A DNA stretch of 64,000 nucleotides from CAJQQK01 sp049116495 (lineage in GTDB: Bacteria; Pseudomonadota; Alphaproteobacteria; Rhizobiales; Hyphomicrobiaceae), in NCBI GenBank assembly GCA_049116495.1, contig JAGDYV010000029.1, positions 1 through 64,000 on the forward strand, written 5' to 3'. Positions 25,899 to 35,299 of this stretch are shown here, piece by piece. The notes under the pieces are model-generated. The model was not told the DNA's origin and searched no databases. It saw only the letters and a list, made by a program, of their open reading frames with translations. Position numbers and translations under genes: made by a program. Every line of letters starts with the position of its first letter. Position 1 is the first letter of the stretch.

Positions 25899-27221
25899 GT
25901 GACAAAGCTGAATGAACTGACCGCCGCTGAGGCAGCCCGCAAAATTGCCGAAGGCGCAATCACTGCAGAAGAGCTCATGCAAGCCTGCCTCGATCGGGTG
26001 GCGGAAAGAGAAGGCGATGTCCGCGCCTGGGCGTATATCGACCCGGATCACGCCCTCGCTCAGGCGCGACGTGCCGATGAAGAATTGAAGTCAGGCAAAA
26101 TTGTCGGTCCGCTGCACGGAGTTCCGGTCGGCGTGAAGGACGTCATTGACACGGCCGATATGCCAACGCAGAACGGCTCACCGCTGTACGAGGGCCGACG
26201 CACCAACCACGATGCGGCCTGTGTGGCGGCCTTGCGCGCGGCCGGTGCGATCATAATGGGTAAGACGGTTACGACGGAACTCGCCAACCTCAATCCGAGC
26301 AAGACACGCAATCCGCACAACCTTGAGCACTCGCCGGGCGGATCATCGGCAGGCTCTGGCGCAGGCGTTGCCGATTTCCATGTGCCACTCGCGCTCGGCA
26401 CGCAAACCGGTGGATCTGTTATCCGACCTGCGTCCTTCAATGGTGTCTACGGCCTAAAGCCAACGCTCGGCTGGATTCCACGTGGCGGCGTCCTGATGCA
26501 ATCGCATACGCTCGACACAGTTGGCGTCTACGGTCGTTCACTGGATGACATCGCGCTGATCGGCGACGTCCTGTCTGTTCATGACCCCGATGATTTGCAC
26601 AGCTTTGCGGGCAGTCGAGCAAGCCTTCGCGATGTCTCACAGCATCAGCCCCAATCACCACCGCGCTTTGCCTTTCTGAAAACGCCAGCGTGGGATCACG
26701 CCGAGCCGGAGGCACAACAAGCGATCGAAAAGCTCGCCGAGTCATTGGGCGATCAATGCCGTCATGAAGAACCTGCCTCGCCATTCGATCAGGTTGTCGA
26801 TTTCCACTCAACGATTATCGCAGTCGAAGATCTTGCCTACTATGGCCGATTTCTGGAAGAACAGCCGAGTCTTTTGAGCGACAACATCAAAAAGCGGTTA
26901 GTCGCTGCGCAGCAGATCCGCGGGGATACCTACGTCAAGGCGCTGCTGGCCCGCGAGACAATCTACGCCGTCGTCGAAAAGCTGCTCAACGACTATGACG
27001 CTATACTGTGCCTAGCATCCGCCGGCCCAGCACCGCGCGGTTTCGAGACGACAGGCAATGCAATATTCAATGGTCTTTGGACCTATCTTGGCGTGCCCTG
27101 CGTATCGCTACCACGTTTAACGGTTCGCGATATGCCGATGGGCGTGCAGCTTGTCGGGATGCGCGGCGATGAAGGTCGACTGATACGTACTGCCCGCTGG
27201 CTCGACAACAAGCTTAGGTAG
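25899..27221 (+). CDS. Amidase signature family protein
   Basis: Amide hydrolase (440 aa) with the Ser-cis-Ser-Lys triad: Lys80 (GVPVGVKDV), Ser149 in SPGGSSAGSGAG, and nucleophile Ser173 in GTQTGGSVIRPAS. The GTG at 25899 follows GAGAGGAG and gives a typical N-terminus; an ATG at 25863 is an alternative. It is first in a probable catabolic set with an acyl-CoA ligase, an MDR dehydrogenase and a thioesterase. The amidase could release a carboxylic acid that the ligase then activates (inference). A GatA role is unlikely because gatB and gatC are absent. Confidence 0.87.
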   Translation: MTKLNELTAAEAARKIAEGAITAEELMQACLDRVAEREGDVRAWAYIDPDHALAQARRADEELKSGKIVGPLHGVPVGVKDVIDTADMPTQNGSPLYEGRRTNHDAACVAALRAAGAIIMGKTVTTELANLNPSKTRNPHNLEHSPGGSSAGSGAGVADFHVPLALGTQTGGSVIRPASFNGVYGLKPTLGWIPRGGVLMQSHTLDTVGVYGRSLDDIALIGDVLSVHDPDDLHSFAGSRASLRDVSQHQPQSPPRFAFLKTPAWDHAEPEAQQAIEKLAESLGDQCRHEEPASPFDQVVDFHSTIIAVEDLAYYGRFLEEQPSLLSDNIKKRLVAAQQIRGDTYVKALLARETIYAVVEKLLNDYDAILCLASAGPAPRGFETTGNAIFNGLWTYLGVPCVSLPRLTVRDMPMGVQLVGMRGDEGRLIRTARWLDNKLR

Positions 27222-27301
27222 CCGATATCCTGGCCGTTCTTATTTTGCGCCGTCGTAGACATCTGAACTGCGCCTATCAGAAGTGAAAGCCATCTCCTAC
27301 G

Positions 27302-28834
27302 ATGATTGAAACGAAGAACCTCGGCTCTCTGTTTGATCCCAGTTTCAGTGACGACATTGCATTAATTGATTGTCGTGACTGGGATAGCCCGCGCGAGTTT
27401 ACCCACAAGCAGATCGAAGACGCAGCGAACGCCTGTGCACGCGGCCTTTTGAAGCGTGGCTTGTGTGCAGGCGCATCAATAGCACTGCTATCGGCCAATC
27501 GAGCCGAATTCCTCATCGCCTATCTCGGCATTCTGCGCGCAGGCATGATTGCCGTTCCGTTCAATTACAAATTTCCGCACGAAACGATCGAATTCATTCT
27601 GCAAGACGCCAGTATCAGCCACATCTTTTGCGACGGGCCGCGTCAATCCGCATTGTCGACGTCCGTTGCCGTTACGAACTTTGACGACGATGGACCGAAA
27701 GGTTTTTCGGCACTGCTCGATCCGGGCCCTTTCGAAATGATCGTGCCCACCGATGACGATGTCGCGATGGTGCTTTACACGTCCGGGTCAACTGGGCGAC
27801 CGAAGGGAGTACCGCTAACACACTATGGACATCTATGGGCCCTACGGCGGCGCATCGCGGGTGCCGGCCCCGATAACCATACCATTCTCATCGCTGCCCC
27901 GATGTATCACATGAACGCACTTTGCGTCTCATTGTACGCGATATCGTGTCCAGCACGCGCAATCCTGCTGCCCGAGTTCAATGCGAAACGATATCTGGAG
28001 GCCATCGAACGGTTTAGTTGTACATGGATCACATCAGTGCCGACGATGCTGGCAATGTGTTTCGCAGAGCCCGAAACGCTCGCCACAACAGATCTGAGCA
28101 GCGTTCGCAATGTCCGAATGGGATCAGCGCCGATCTCCCCCAAACTCTGGGCGCAGGTCGAAGCAACCTTCAATGGTGCCAGCATTATGAACGGCTATGG
28201 CACGACGGAGGCAGGTCCCATTGTGTTCGGTCCAAAACCCGGCCGATTGATGCCACCCTTGGCGGCGGGTTTTCCAGCAGCAGACGTCGATGTCAAGTTG
28301 ATCGATGAAACCGGCGATGAAGCCGACCAAGGCGTGCTGTGGCATCGCACGCCGGCGACGATGACCGGATACCTCAATTTGCCGGAAAAAACGAAAGAGG
28401 TGCTGACCGCTGATGGCTGGTATATTTCCGGTGACGTATTTCGGCGCGACGAACAAGGCGCCTACTTCTTCGTTGGCCGCTCGGACGACATGTTCGTTTG
28501 CGGCGGCGAAAACATCTATCCAGGTGAAGTGGAAGCCGTCCTTGTCGGTCATCCCAAAATCGAACAAGCTTGCGTCGTACCCGTGCCCGACGAGATAAAG
28601 GGCGAAAAGCCTGTCGCATTTGTTGTCACCGATGCGCAGGCGAGCGTGAATGAAGCTGACGTGAAAGCACATGCTCTCGCCCATGCCCCCGCCTACCAGC
28701 ATCCCCGTATGGTGATATTTGTCGATAGCCTGCCGCTTGCCGGTCCCGGCAAGGTTGATCGCAACGGGCTGACCTTGCGCGCCGCGGAAATTTGGGATCA
28801 GTTAGGCGCTGACCAGCGCGCCGCCGATAGCTGA
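27302..28834 (+). CDS. AMP-dependent acyl-CoA synthetase/ligase
   Basis: ANL-superfamily enzyme (510 aa) forming acyl-AMP and then acyl-CoA. Motifs in order: VLYTSGSTGRPKG (P-loop), NGYGTTEAGPIV, GDVFRRDEQGAYFFVGRSDDM (hinge), and the C-terminal catalytic Lys in GPGKVDRNGL. The stand-alone structure without carrier domain favours a CoA ligase over NRPS function. It starts at ATG 27302, 80 bases after the amidase. Its substrate is probably the acid released by the amidase (inference). Confidence 0.88.
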   Translation: MIETKNLGSLFDPSFSDDIALIDCRDWDSPREFTHKQIEDAANACARGLLKRGLCAGASIALLSANRAEFLIAYLGILRAGMIAVPFNYKFPHETIEFILQDASISHIFCDGPRQSALSTSVAVTNFDDDGPKGFSALLDPGPFEMIVPTDDDVAMVLYTSGSTGRPKGVPLTHYGHLWALRRRIAGAGPDNHTILIAAPMYHMNALCVSLYAISCPARAILLPEFNAKRYLEAIERFSCTWITSVPTMLAMCFAEPETLATTDLSSVRNVRMGSAPISPKLWAQVEATFNGASIMNGYGTTEAGPIVFGPKPGRLMPPLAAGFPAADVDVKLIDETGDEADQGVLWHRTPATMTGYLNLPEKTKEVLTADGWYISGDVFRRDEQGAYFFVGRSDDMFVCGGENIYPGEVEAVLVGHPKIEQACVVPVPDEIKGEKPVAFVVTDAQASVNEADVKAHALAHAPAYQHPRMVIFVDSLPLAGPGKVDRNGLTLRAAEIWDQLGADQRAADS

Positions 28835-28910
28835 ACAAGCGGGCGCGAAAAATATTGATAAGAAAGCAACTGGGCAACTGCACGTCATTGTCCCGGCATG
28901 GAGCATCCAA

Positions 28911-29921
28911 GTGAAAGCAGCAGTCATACAACAGCATGGCGGACCCGGAACAATCGCCATTGAGCAAAGCTTCGAGGATCCAAAACCGGGCGCCGAGGAT
29001 GTCGTCATTAAAGTCGGCGCGACATCGCTCAACTACCATGACGTATTCACGCGCAATGGCATGCCCGGCATCAAGGTGCCGATGCCATGCATCATGGGGT
29101 TGGACTTCGCAGGCGAAATTGTTGAGATCGGCAGCGAAGTGAAAGACTGGAAGGTTGGTCAGCGCGTCCTCATTGACCCGGTTGACCGCGTCGGACCTGG
29201 CGGCTTGATCGGAGAGATGTGGCACGGCGGTCTGGCTGAGTACTGCAAGGTACCGACGCATCACCTGGTCAATCTACCCGACAACGTTTCTTACGAAGAT
29301 GCATCCTGCCTACCCGTGGCATACGGCACAGCTCTGCGCATGATGTACACGATCGGCGATGTTCAAGCCGGTGAAAAGGTCCTCGTTCTTGGCGCGTCCG
29401 GCGGCGTCGGGACGTGCAGTGTGCTGCTGGCAAAGGCACGGGGCTGCGAGGTCATTGCCTGCGCTTCATCGGAGTCAAAGCTGAACCGGCTTAAGGAAAT
29501 GGGCGCAGACCACGGCATCAACTACATGGAAGAAGATTTTATGAAGTGGGTGTGGACGCAATTTGGCAAACCACATCGCAGGCAGTGGGAGAAAGGCGTT
29601 GACGTTGTTGTCAACTTCACTGGCGGCGACACCTGGGTGCCATCACTAAGAGTGCTGCACCGCGGTGGTCGAATCCTCACGTGCGGCGCCACAGCCGGCT
29701 TTGATCCGAAGGAGGACCTGCGATTTATTTGGTCGTACGAACTCAAGGTTCTGGGTGCGAACGGCTGGATGCGCGAAGACCTTGAAACCCTCATCAATAT
29801 GCTCTCTGACGGCAGCTTGAAGCCCGTTATTGACAAGGTGATGCCGATTGAAGAAGTCAACGAAGCCTTCCGAATGTTGGAAGATCGCGAAGTATTTGGA
29901 AAGGTTGTGCTGAAACCATGA
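28911..29921 (+). CDS. Zinc-type MDR alcohol dehydrogenase / quinone oxidoreductase
   Basis: NAD(P)H-dependent medium-chain reductase (336 aa). The cofactor motif is VLVLGASGGVGTCSVLLAKA. The N-terminal catalytic domain has LDFAGEIVEIGSEV, as in the quinone-oxidoreductase/crotonyl-CoA-reductase-like branch. The typical structural-zinc Cys cluster is not seen. The GTG start at 28911 follows GGAG at a long spacing. The 3' end overlaps the thioesterase gene by 4 bases (ATGA), so they are co-translated. The role may be reduction of an enoyl or carbonyl intermediate. Confidence 0.85.
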   Translation: MKAAVIQQHGGPGTIAIEQSFEDPKPGAEDVVIKVGATSLNYHDVFTRNGMPGIKVPMPCIMGLDFAGEIVEIGSEVKDWKVGQRVLIDPVDRVGPGGLIGEMWHGGLAEYCKVPTHHLVNLPDNVSYEDASCLPVAYGTALRMMYTIGDVQAGEKVLVLGASGGVGTCSVLLAKARGCEVIACASSESKLNRLKEMGADHGINYMEEDFMKWVWTQFGKPHRRQWEKGVDVVVNFTGGDTWVPSLRVLHRGGRILTCGATAGFDPKEDLRFIWSYELKVLGANGWMREDLETLINMLSDGSLKPVIDKVMPIEEVNEAFRMLEDREVFGKVVLKP

Positions 29922-30364
29922 GTACGGACAAGAATGCCGCACAGGAAAAGCCTAGACTGGATTCCGCCAGCCTTGCCGAGATTTTCGAACGTTCGCCGTT
30001 CATTCGCACGCTTGGTCTCGAAGTTGTCTCGCTTGAATATGATGCAGCTGAACTGACCGTACGAATGCCGCTTGCTGCACACTTCGAGAGGCGCGAAGGC
30101 ACCAAACAGTTCCACGGCGGTGTTCTTGCCGCATTGATCGATACGGTTGGAGATTTCGCGCTCGGAATGTTGCTCGGCGGCGGCATACCGACGATGAACT
30201 TGCGTGTTGACTATCTCAAGCCAGCTATAGGTGACAGCGTCACCGCAATCGCAAAGGTGCGTCGTCGAGGGCGCTCTTCTGCCGTAATTGATATTGATGT
30301 CTTCGATGAGAAAAACGCGTTAGTCGCGATTGGCCGCGGCACTTATGTACCGGTAACAGGATAA
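29918..30364 (+). CDS. PaaI-type hotdog thioesterase
   Basis: 148-residue hotdog-fold acyl-CoA thioesterase. The core motif is FHGGVLAALIDTVGDFALG, followed by TMNLRVDYLKPA, as in PaaI/YdiI-like enzymes. It overlaps the upstream dehydrogenase gene by 4 bases. In the operon it would recycle CoA from stalled or end-product thioesters made by the ligase. Confidence 0.87.
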   Translation: MSTDKNAAQEKPRLDSASLAEIFERSPFIRTLGLEVVSLEYDAAELTVRMPLAAHFERREGTKQFHGGVLAALIDTVGDFALGMLLGGGIPTMNLRVDYLKPAIGDSVTAIAKVRRRGRSSAVIDIDVFDEKNALVAIGRGTYVPVTG

Positions 30365-30838
30365 CCGCGCTTAGTTCTTGAACAGTCGGCCATAATCTGT
30401 AGGCGTGGGATCGCGGGTGCTGTGCGTTTGTCTGGCGCTGCAACTGATGCTCGCCGCCGTTATGTCGCGCCCAACTATAGCTTTCGACTTGCTGCCCGAG
30501 GTGTCGATACTCAGTGTGTCGACGTCACGATACTGCTTGCAGCCAGTTGGAACTGCGCCTAGCAGCGACGAGGCTGAAATCCAGGTGTTTTTCATGTAGT
30601 CGACAGACTTTTTTTAACCATGCGCGTTAAACTGCAGGCTGGTGCAATTGAGGCAACGATCCATACTGATCGCTTCACAATCATCTGCGGTTTCTCAATT
30701 GGCACCAAAACGCCAAAGTCGAAGCTGACTGCATCGGAAGGTGCATGGCCACGAACGTTGCATTGCTCAATCTACGGCGACAGGTTCGTCGCAATGCAAG
30801 AATAACCAATTATATTCAATTGATTGAAGACCCGTACA
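30365..30838. other. Gap with only doubtful small frames
   Basis: 474 bases. Two opposing short frames (30405-30599 plus; 30371-30595 minus) cover the same stretch, and each starts with a vaguely hydrophobic N-terminus. Neither has a recognisable domain or clear ribosome site, so I do not call a gene. Confidence 0.4.
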
Positions 30839-31159
30839 ATGACAAGAACAACCCATCGCAAAACAAGAACATCTATCGTCAGACGGCCGATCGGCCGCAC
30901 GATCCGAATAACAAAAAACCGCCGCTGCGTTCTGGATCTGCTCGAAGAATACGGGTGTCTGACGCGCTCTCAGATTACGACGGCGCTGCCTGAACGCGCG
31001 AACGGCATCTCACAAACACTTTCCGATTTGCGCGCGTTTGGATTTGTCGAACACCATCGCAACGGCTGCCCTCAGCAACACAGGTGGGGAATCACTGAGC
31101 GCGGCCGCAATGTTGTCAACGGCAACGAAACCATCGTTCGACGGGCCTATCTCCAATAG
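30839..31159 (+). CDS. Small winged-helix-like DNA-binding protein
   Basis: About 106 residues. A very basic N-terminal tail (many Thr, Arg and Lys) precedes a winged-helix-like segment: RRCVLDLLEEYGCLTRSQIT, LSDLRAFGFVEHH and RWGITERGRNVV. This is the layout of small MarR- or plasmid-type wHTH proteins. The ATG at 30839 is used; a TTG 15 bases upstream is possible, and neither has a strong ribosome site. It converges on the large NRPS gene, with its stop 92 bases from the NRPS stop. Confidence 0.5.
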   Translation: MTRTTHRKTRTSIVRRPIGRTIRITKNRRCVLDLLEEYGCLTRSQITTALPERANGISQTLSDLRAFGFVEHHRNGCPQQHRWGITERGRNVVNGNETIVRRAYLQ

Positions 31160-31251
31160 TTTGGAGCGGCTCGTTCATCTTCAGCCTTGGAAGAGCTCTT
31201 CAGCGGAACGAAGTTACCTTAGGCTGCTTCCGCCAATCGGCGGACGCACTC

Positions 31252-34200
31252 TCAAACCGCCTTCGCCGGATTGCCGTGCCAAAAGGATGTTGGCTTCGTT
31301 ACGGCTCCTTTCATCAAGAATGCATCCGGCGCCAAAACGGAATTGGCGCCCATCGTCACGCCATAATGGACAAAGCCGGCCGGCCCAACCGTGCAGCCGT
31401 CTTCGATGACAATGCGATCTGATTTGTAGAGACCGTCTTCCAGCGAATGGCCTTGAATTGAACTACCGATATTGATGCAACAATTGTCGCCAATCTCGAC
31501 CAACAATTTTTCGGAGATTCCTGCTCCGCCTTCATAAACTTTGCGTCCAATTTTCAACCCAATCAGACGCAGCAACATCGGCCGGAACGGTGTGCCAGGG
31601 AATGCATACTTGACGGCCGTCTCACTGAGCTTCCAATGACGCTCCACCCACCAGAAATAGGAATCGTGAATCGTGCATTTATTCGCGCGCATGCAAAAGC
31701 CGGCGATGCTCATTCGCTCCACAATAACACCATGCGCAATAACCCACGTCGGCGCCAATGCCGCGCCGACAACGGCGGCCCAGTTCCCAATCGCGTCGTA
31801 GGTTGCCGCAGCTCCCGCAACAATCAACATCAGACCGAACATCAAGGTCCATTGCGCTAGCAGATGCAACAAGGCCGTTCGCAAGTTGAAAGCGTTCTTT
31901 GCGGCAAGTCGCTCAAGTTCTGCGGCGCTCGTCGGCACCGGATTGAAACGCTGAACGTTGACGACTTCGCGCGGAATTTCAAAGGCGGGAGATCCAAGCA
32001 GACCGGTATTCTCCCGCACTTCACCGTCAACTGGCACCATGGTCTTCGTGCCAATAAGGCAGTTATTACCCAGTCGCGACTGCGGCGTAAACACGACCGT
32101 ATTGCCAACGAAACAATCACTTCCGATACGGCACGGTGCCATCCGGAAGGTGCCGCTTCCGACCTCGAAATTGATAATCGTCACACCGTCGGAGATCATC
32201 GAGCCTGAGCCGATTTCAACGTCGGACGGAGAGTCGTAGGCCATCCATATACCGAAGTTTGACCCCGTTTGCTTGACGTTCGGCTGACGTACACCAACCC
32301 AGCTCAAGTAATGCACGATCGCCGAACTGTCGCCGAAGAGTCTTTGGAACATGGCCGAATGTCCGAGCCAGCCGAGTAGTTGAGCAATGAAGTAATGGAA
32401 CCCGTAGAGCGGATACACTTTGCCTGGCACCAACAGCAGCCGCAGCAACCGCGGCGCCGACACATGCAATAAGAATGCGCCCAAATAGAAACCCATAAAC
32501 ATGAGCAAGGAAGCGCCGAAAACTTGCCCAAATGAGAATGCGACGAGCCGCTCTGCCGTTGCGTCACCCGTCGCCACGGTGGCGGCCGCCAACGACAGAA
32601 GTGCTGTCGCTCCACCGAGCACCATAAGTAACCTGGCAGTCGCAAACAGCGTCCGCCTCAATCTTGAAGTGGCATGATGCGGTAGATGGCGAAATTCCGT
32701 ATCTGTTTCTTGCGCAGGCGAACCATGCCAACGTTCGCCTGCTGGGATTGATTGCCCATCCAGCAACGTGGAAGCATGTCCAAGCTGGCCGTCATCGCCG
32801 ATCTCGGTATTGATATCGATCAGAGACATTTCACCGACAAGCGCACGGCGGCCAATGGAAATCGGACCAATCTCGATGTAGCCGTTCTCGGCGCGGTAGC
32901 CCGTCATGAACGAAGCCTTGCGAAATACCGCGTAGTCGCCGATCTGTAAAAGGTCCGTTGCGATTGGCAGCCTGTCGGCGAGGATCAGCGCGCCATCGCC
33001 GATCTTCGCACCCAGCAATCTAAGGTAGACGTTGTATAGCGCCGTCCCGCGAAACGCCATCCACGGACTGAAGGTCATGAGTTCCTGAACCACCCAGAAT
33101 CGGAAATAGTGTGTGCTCCAGATCCCAAATCGGCCCGGCCGCCAGCGTCCGATGATAAGCCATTTGGCAGCGATTGGGGTCGTCATTGCGAATAACAAGA
33201 CCGCCGCAGCAAATACGAACGAGCGGGCTACAATCCCGACGAGATCACCCGCACCGCTCGCCCACCAGACCCCGAGCCCGATCAATGCGAGATTTAAGGC
33301 GTATTGGCAGGCGTAAAACGCTGCTTGCATGGTGCCGCAAACCGCGTGTTCCATATCGCTGGCCACGTGAGCCGGCTCAACAACTCGACCTGCGCCTGTC
33401 GCTTCATTGCGTCGCGACTCAATCTCATTGGCCAGCAATGCCACACTCGGGGCCAAATACACATCGGAAATTGCTGCTCCGCTGTCTGGCAAGCGCGTCG
33501 ATAAATCGGCCACAAACTGTGCCATCAACAGTGAATGTGCGCCGAGATCATCAAAGAAATGATCTTCTACGGACACGACATTGAGCCTCATCGTGTTCGC
33601 CAAGCAATCCGCGACAATTTTCTCCGTTTCGGTTCGCGGCTCAACAAACTTGCCTGAACGCGACACCAGTCGCGGGCCATTTGGCGCCGGCAACGCTTTG
33701 CGGTCAGCCTTGTGGCTGGCAAGCAGCGGCATCTCATCAAGCTCTTCGACGTAGGCCGGCACCATATATCCGGGTAACCGACTACGTAAGATCTGAACCA
33801 ATTGCTCCTGACTGAGGCTCACATCGGTATCAAAGCGCGTGTAGTAGGCGGCCAATTCAACCAGTCCCGGCTCGGCCTCAAATGTTGTTACGACGGCCTG
33901 AGCAATACCGCCCACTTCAAGCAAGACGTTCTCGACTTCGGCGAGTTCAATTCGATATCCGCGAATTTTGACCTGAGTGTCAATTCGTCCGAGATACTCT
34001 ATCTCTCCGTCGCGATTAATTCGCCCCAGGTCGCCGGTTCGATAAAGGCGTCGGGACGGATTGTTCGCAAGATGCAGAAAGTCTGGCACAAATGCGTTGG
34101 CTGTGAGTTCGGGCCGGTTGACATAACCCTGGGCCAATCCGATGCCAGCAATCGCAATTTCACCAACCGCTCCATTACCGGTCAAAGCATCTCGCGCGGG

Positions 34201-35289
34201 GTCCAGAATCGCGACTGTGTAAGTCGGCAAAGGCACGCCTATCGTCACGGGCTTGCCGGGCTCAACTTCTGTCCACGTTGCCGTTACCGTCGCTTCGGTG
34301 GGGCCGTACGCGTTGAGCATCCGCCTTCCCGGCCTGTGCCACCGCGAGACGATATCCGGTGGGCACGCCTCGCCCGATACGAGAAGCAGGCGCAGCGCCG
34401 GCAATTCATCGTCCATCGTCGCGAGCAGCGTCGGCACACAGCACATCGCAGTGATCCGCTGCTCTGCCAGAAATGCCGCAAGGTCTTCCCCGACCATCTG
34501 CCGATCGGCCGGCGAAGGAACCAGCGTTGCTCCCGAAATGAGCGGCACCCATAATTCTTCGACGGAGAAATCAAAGGCGAGCGTCATGCCCTGATAGACG
34601 CGATCATTGGGCGTATATCCATAGACCTCGGCTGCCACGCTGACGAAATTGCAGATGCTTGAGTGATTGACTGCGACCCCTTTGGGCCGCCCGGTCGATC
34701 CAGATGTATAGATGATGTAGCAGAGTGCGTCGGCCGCCCGCTCAATCACTGCAACATCGAGTGGTACACCAAGATGCTCACGCGCCGCCTGAGAAGCAGA
34801 CTCGAGCTCAAAAATCGGCAATCCCACACCGGAAACCAGAGACCGTGCCGCCTCGGTCGTCACGAAGGCCTTGATGCCAGCATCACCTGCAATGAACGCT
34901 ATACGATCGCTGGGGAATTTGGTGTCGAGCGGAACGTAGCAGGCGTCAATCTTCAGTACTGCCAGGAGCGCAACGTAAGATGCCACCGAGCGATCGACGA
35001 TCAACCCGATGCGATCACCCGCACGATAACCTTCGTTCAGAAAGAAACGGGCCATTTGATTGGCGCGGCGGTCAAGCTCCGCAAAACTGATATGCTCGCC
35101 GTTGACGTCGATTGCAACTTGGTCTCCGCCGAGTGCACACCGGCGCTCGAACAGCTGCTGAAGCCGATCACCGGCTTGCCATCGGATCGCATGATCGAAC
35201 CCGTCAGCAATCAGGATTTCGCTTGTGGCAGTGCCCAGTTCAGTCTGCCGCTCTGGAGGCGGTCGAATAATTGCATGAATGTCGCTCAT
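31252..35289 (-). CDS. Pls-like membrane NRPS (amino-acid homopolymer synthetase)
   Basis: 1345-residue single-module NRPS. Adenylation domain ~30-535: A3 YIIYTSGSTGRPKG (~191-204), A5 NAYGPTE (326-332), A7 YRTGDLGR (~416-423), A10 Lys527. Carrier domain ~550-625 with phosphopantetheine Ser586 (DDLGAHSLL). Then six membrane helices in pairs (~648-712, ~882-942, ~1140-1190), each pair followed by a left-handed beta-helix hexapeptide-repeat domain (~752-860, ~1020-1110, ~1240-1345). There is no ordinary condensation or thioesterase domain. This is the architecture of epsilon-poly-L-lysine synthetase (Pls family, ~1300 aa), where the tandem C-terminal domains join free amino acids to the carrier-bound one. 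The start lies 10 bases after the stop of the EctB-like gene, so Dab is the likely monomer. The product is inferred. Confidence 0.88.
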   Translation of the reverse strand: MSDIHAIIRPPPERQTELGTATSEILIADGFDHAIRWQAGDRLQQLFERRCALGGDQVAIDVNGEHISFAELDRRANQMARFFLNEGYRAGDRIGLIVDRSVASYVALLAVLKIDACYVPLDTKFPSDRIAFIAGDAGIKAFVTTEAARSLVSGVGLPIFELESASQAAREHLGVPLDVAVIERAADALCYIIYTSGSTGRPKGVAVNHSSICNFVSVAAEVYGYTPNDRVYQGMTLAFDFSVEELWVPLISGATLVPSPADRQMVGEDLAAFLAEQRITAMCCVPTLLATMDDELPALRLLLVSGEACPPDIVSRWHRPGRRMLNAYGPTEATVTATWTEVEPGKPVTIGVPLPTYTVAILDPARDALTGNGAVGEIAIAGIGLAQGYVNRPELTANAFVPDFLHLANNPSRRLYRTGDLGRINRDGEIEYLGRIDTQVKIRGYRIELAEVENVLLEVGGIAQAVVTTFEAEPGLVELAAYYTRFDTDVSLSQEQLVQILRSRLPGYMVPAYVEELDEMPLLASHKADRKALPAPNGPRLVSRSGKFVEPRTETEKIVADCLANTMRLNVVSVEDHFFDDLGAHSLLMAQFVADLSTRLPDSGAAISDVYLAPSVALLANEIESRRNEATGAGRVVEPAHVASDMEHAVCGTMQAAFYACQYALNLALIGLGVWWASGAGDLVGIVARSFVFAAAVLLFAMTTPIAAKWLIIGRWRPGRFGIWSTHYFRFWVVQELMTFSPWMAFRGTALYNVYLRLLGAKIGDGALILADRLPIATDLLQIGDYAVFRKASFMTGYRAENGYIEIGPISIGRRALVGEMSLIDINTEIGDDGQLGHASTLLDGQSIPAGERWHGSPAQETDTEFRHLPHHATSRLRRTLFATARLLMVLGGATALLSLAAATVATGDATAERLVAFSFGQVFGASLLMFMGFYLGAFLLHVSAPRLLRLLLVPGKVYPLYGFHYFIAQLLGWLGHSAMFQRLFGDSSAIVHYLSWVGVRQPNVKQTGSNFGIWMAYDSPSDVEIGSGSMISDGVTIINFEVGSGTFRMAPCRIGSDCFVGNTVVFTPQSRLGNNCLIGTKTMVPVDGEVRENTGLLGSPAFEIPREVVNVQRFNPVPTSAAELERLAAKNAFNLRTALLHLLAQWTLMFGLMLIVAGAAATYDAIGNWAAVVGAALAPTWVIAHGVIVERMSIAGFCMRANKCTIHDSYFWWVERHWKLSETAVKYAFPGTPFRPMLLRLIGLKIGRKVYEGGAGISEKLLVEIGDNCCINIGSSIQGHSLEDGLYKSDRIVIEDGCTVGPAGFVHYGVTMGANSVLAPDAFLMKGAVTKPTSFWHGNPAKAV

Positions 35290-35299
35290 CTCAAGCGGT

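Noticed and set aside
30371..30599. Two overlapping small frames, one resembling a lipoprotein start
   Set aside because: Opposite strands cover the same bases, no recognisable domain or start signal; coding potential cannot be decided by eye.
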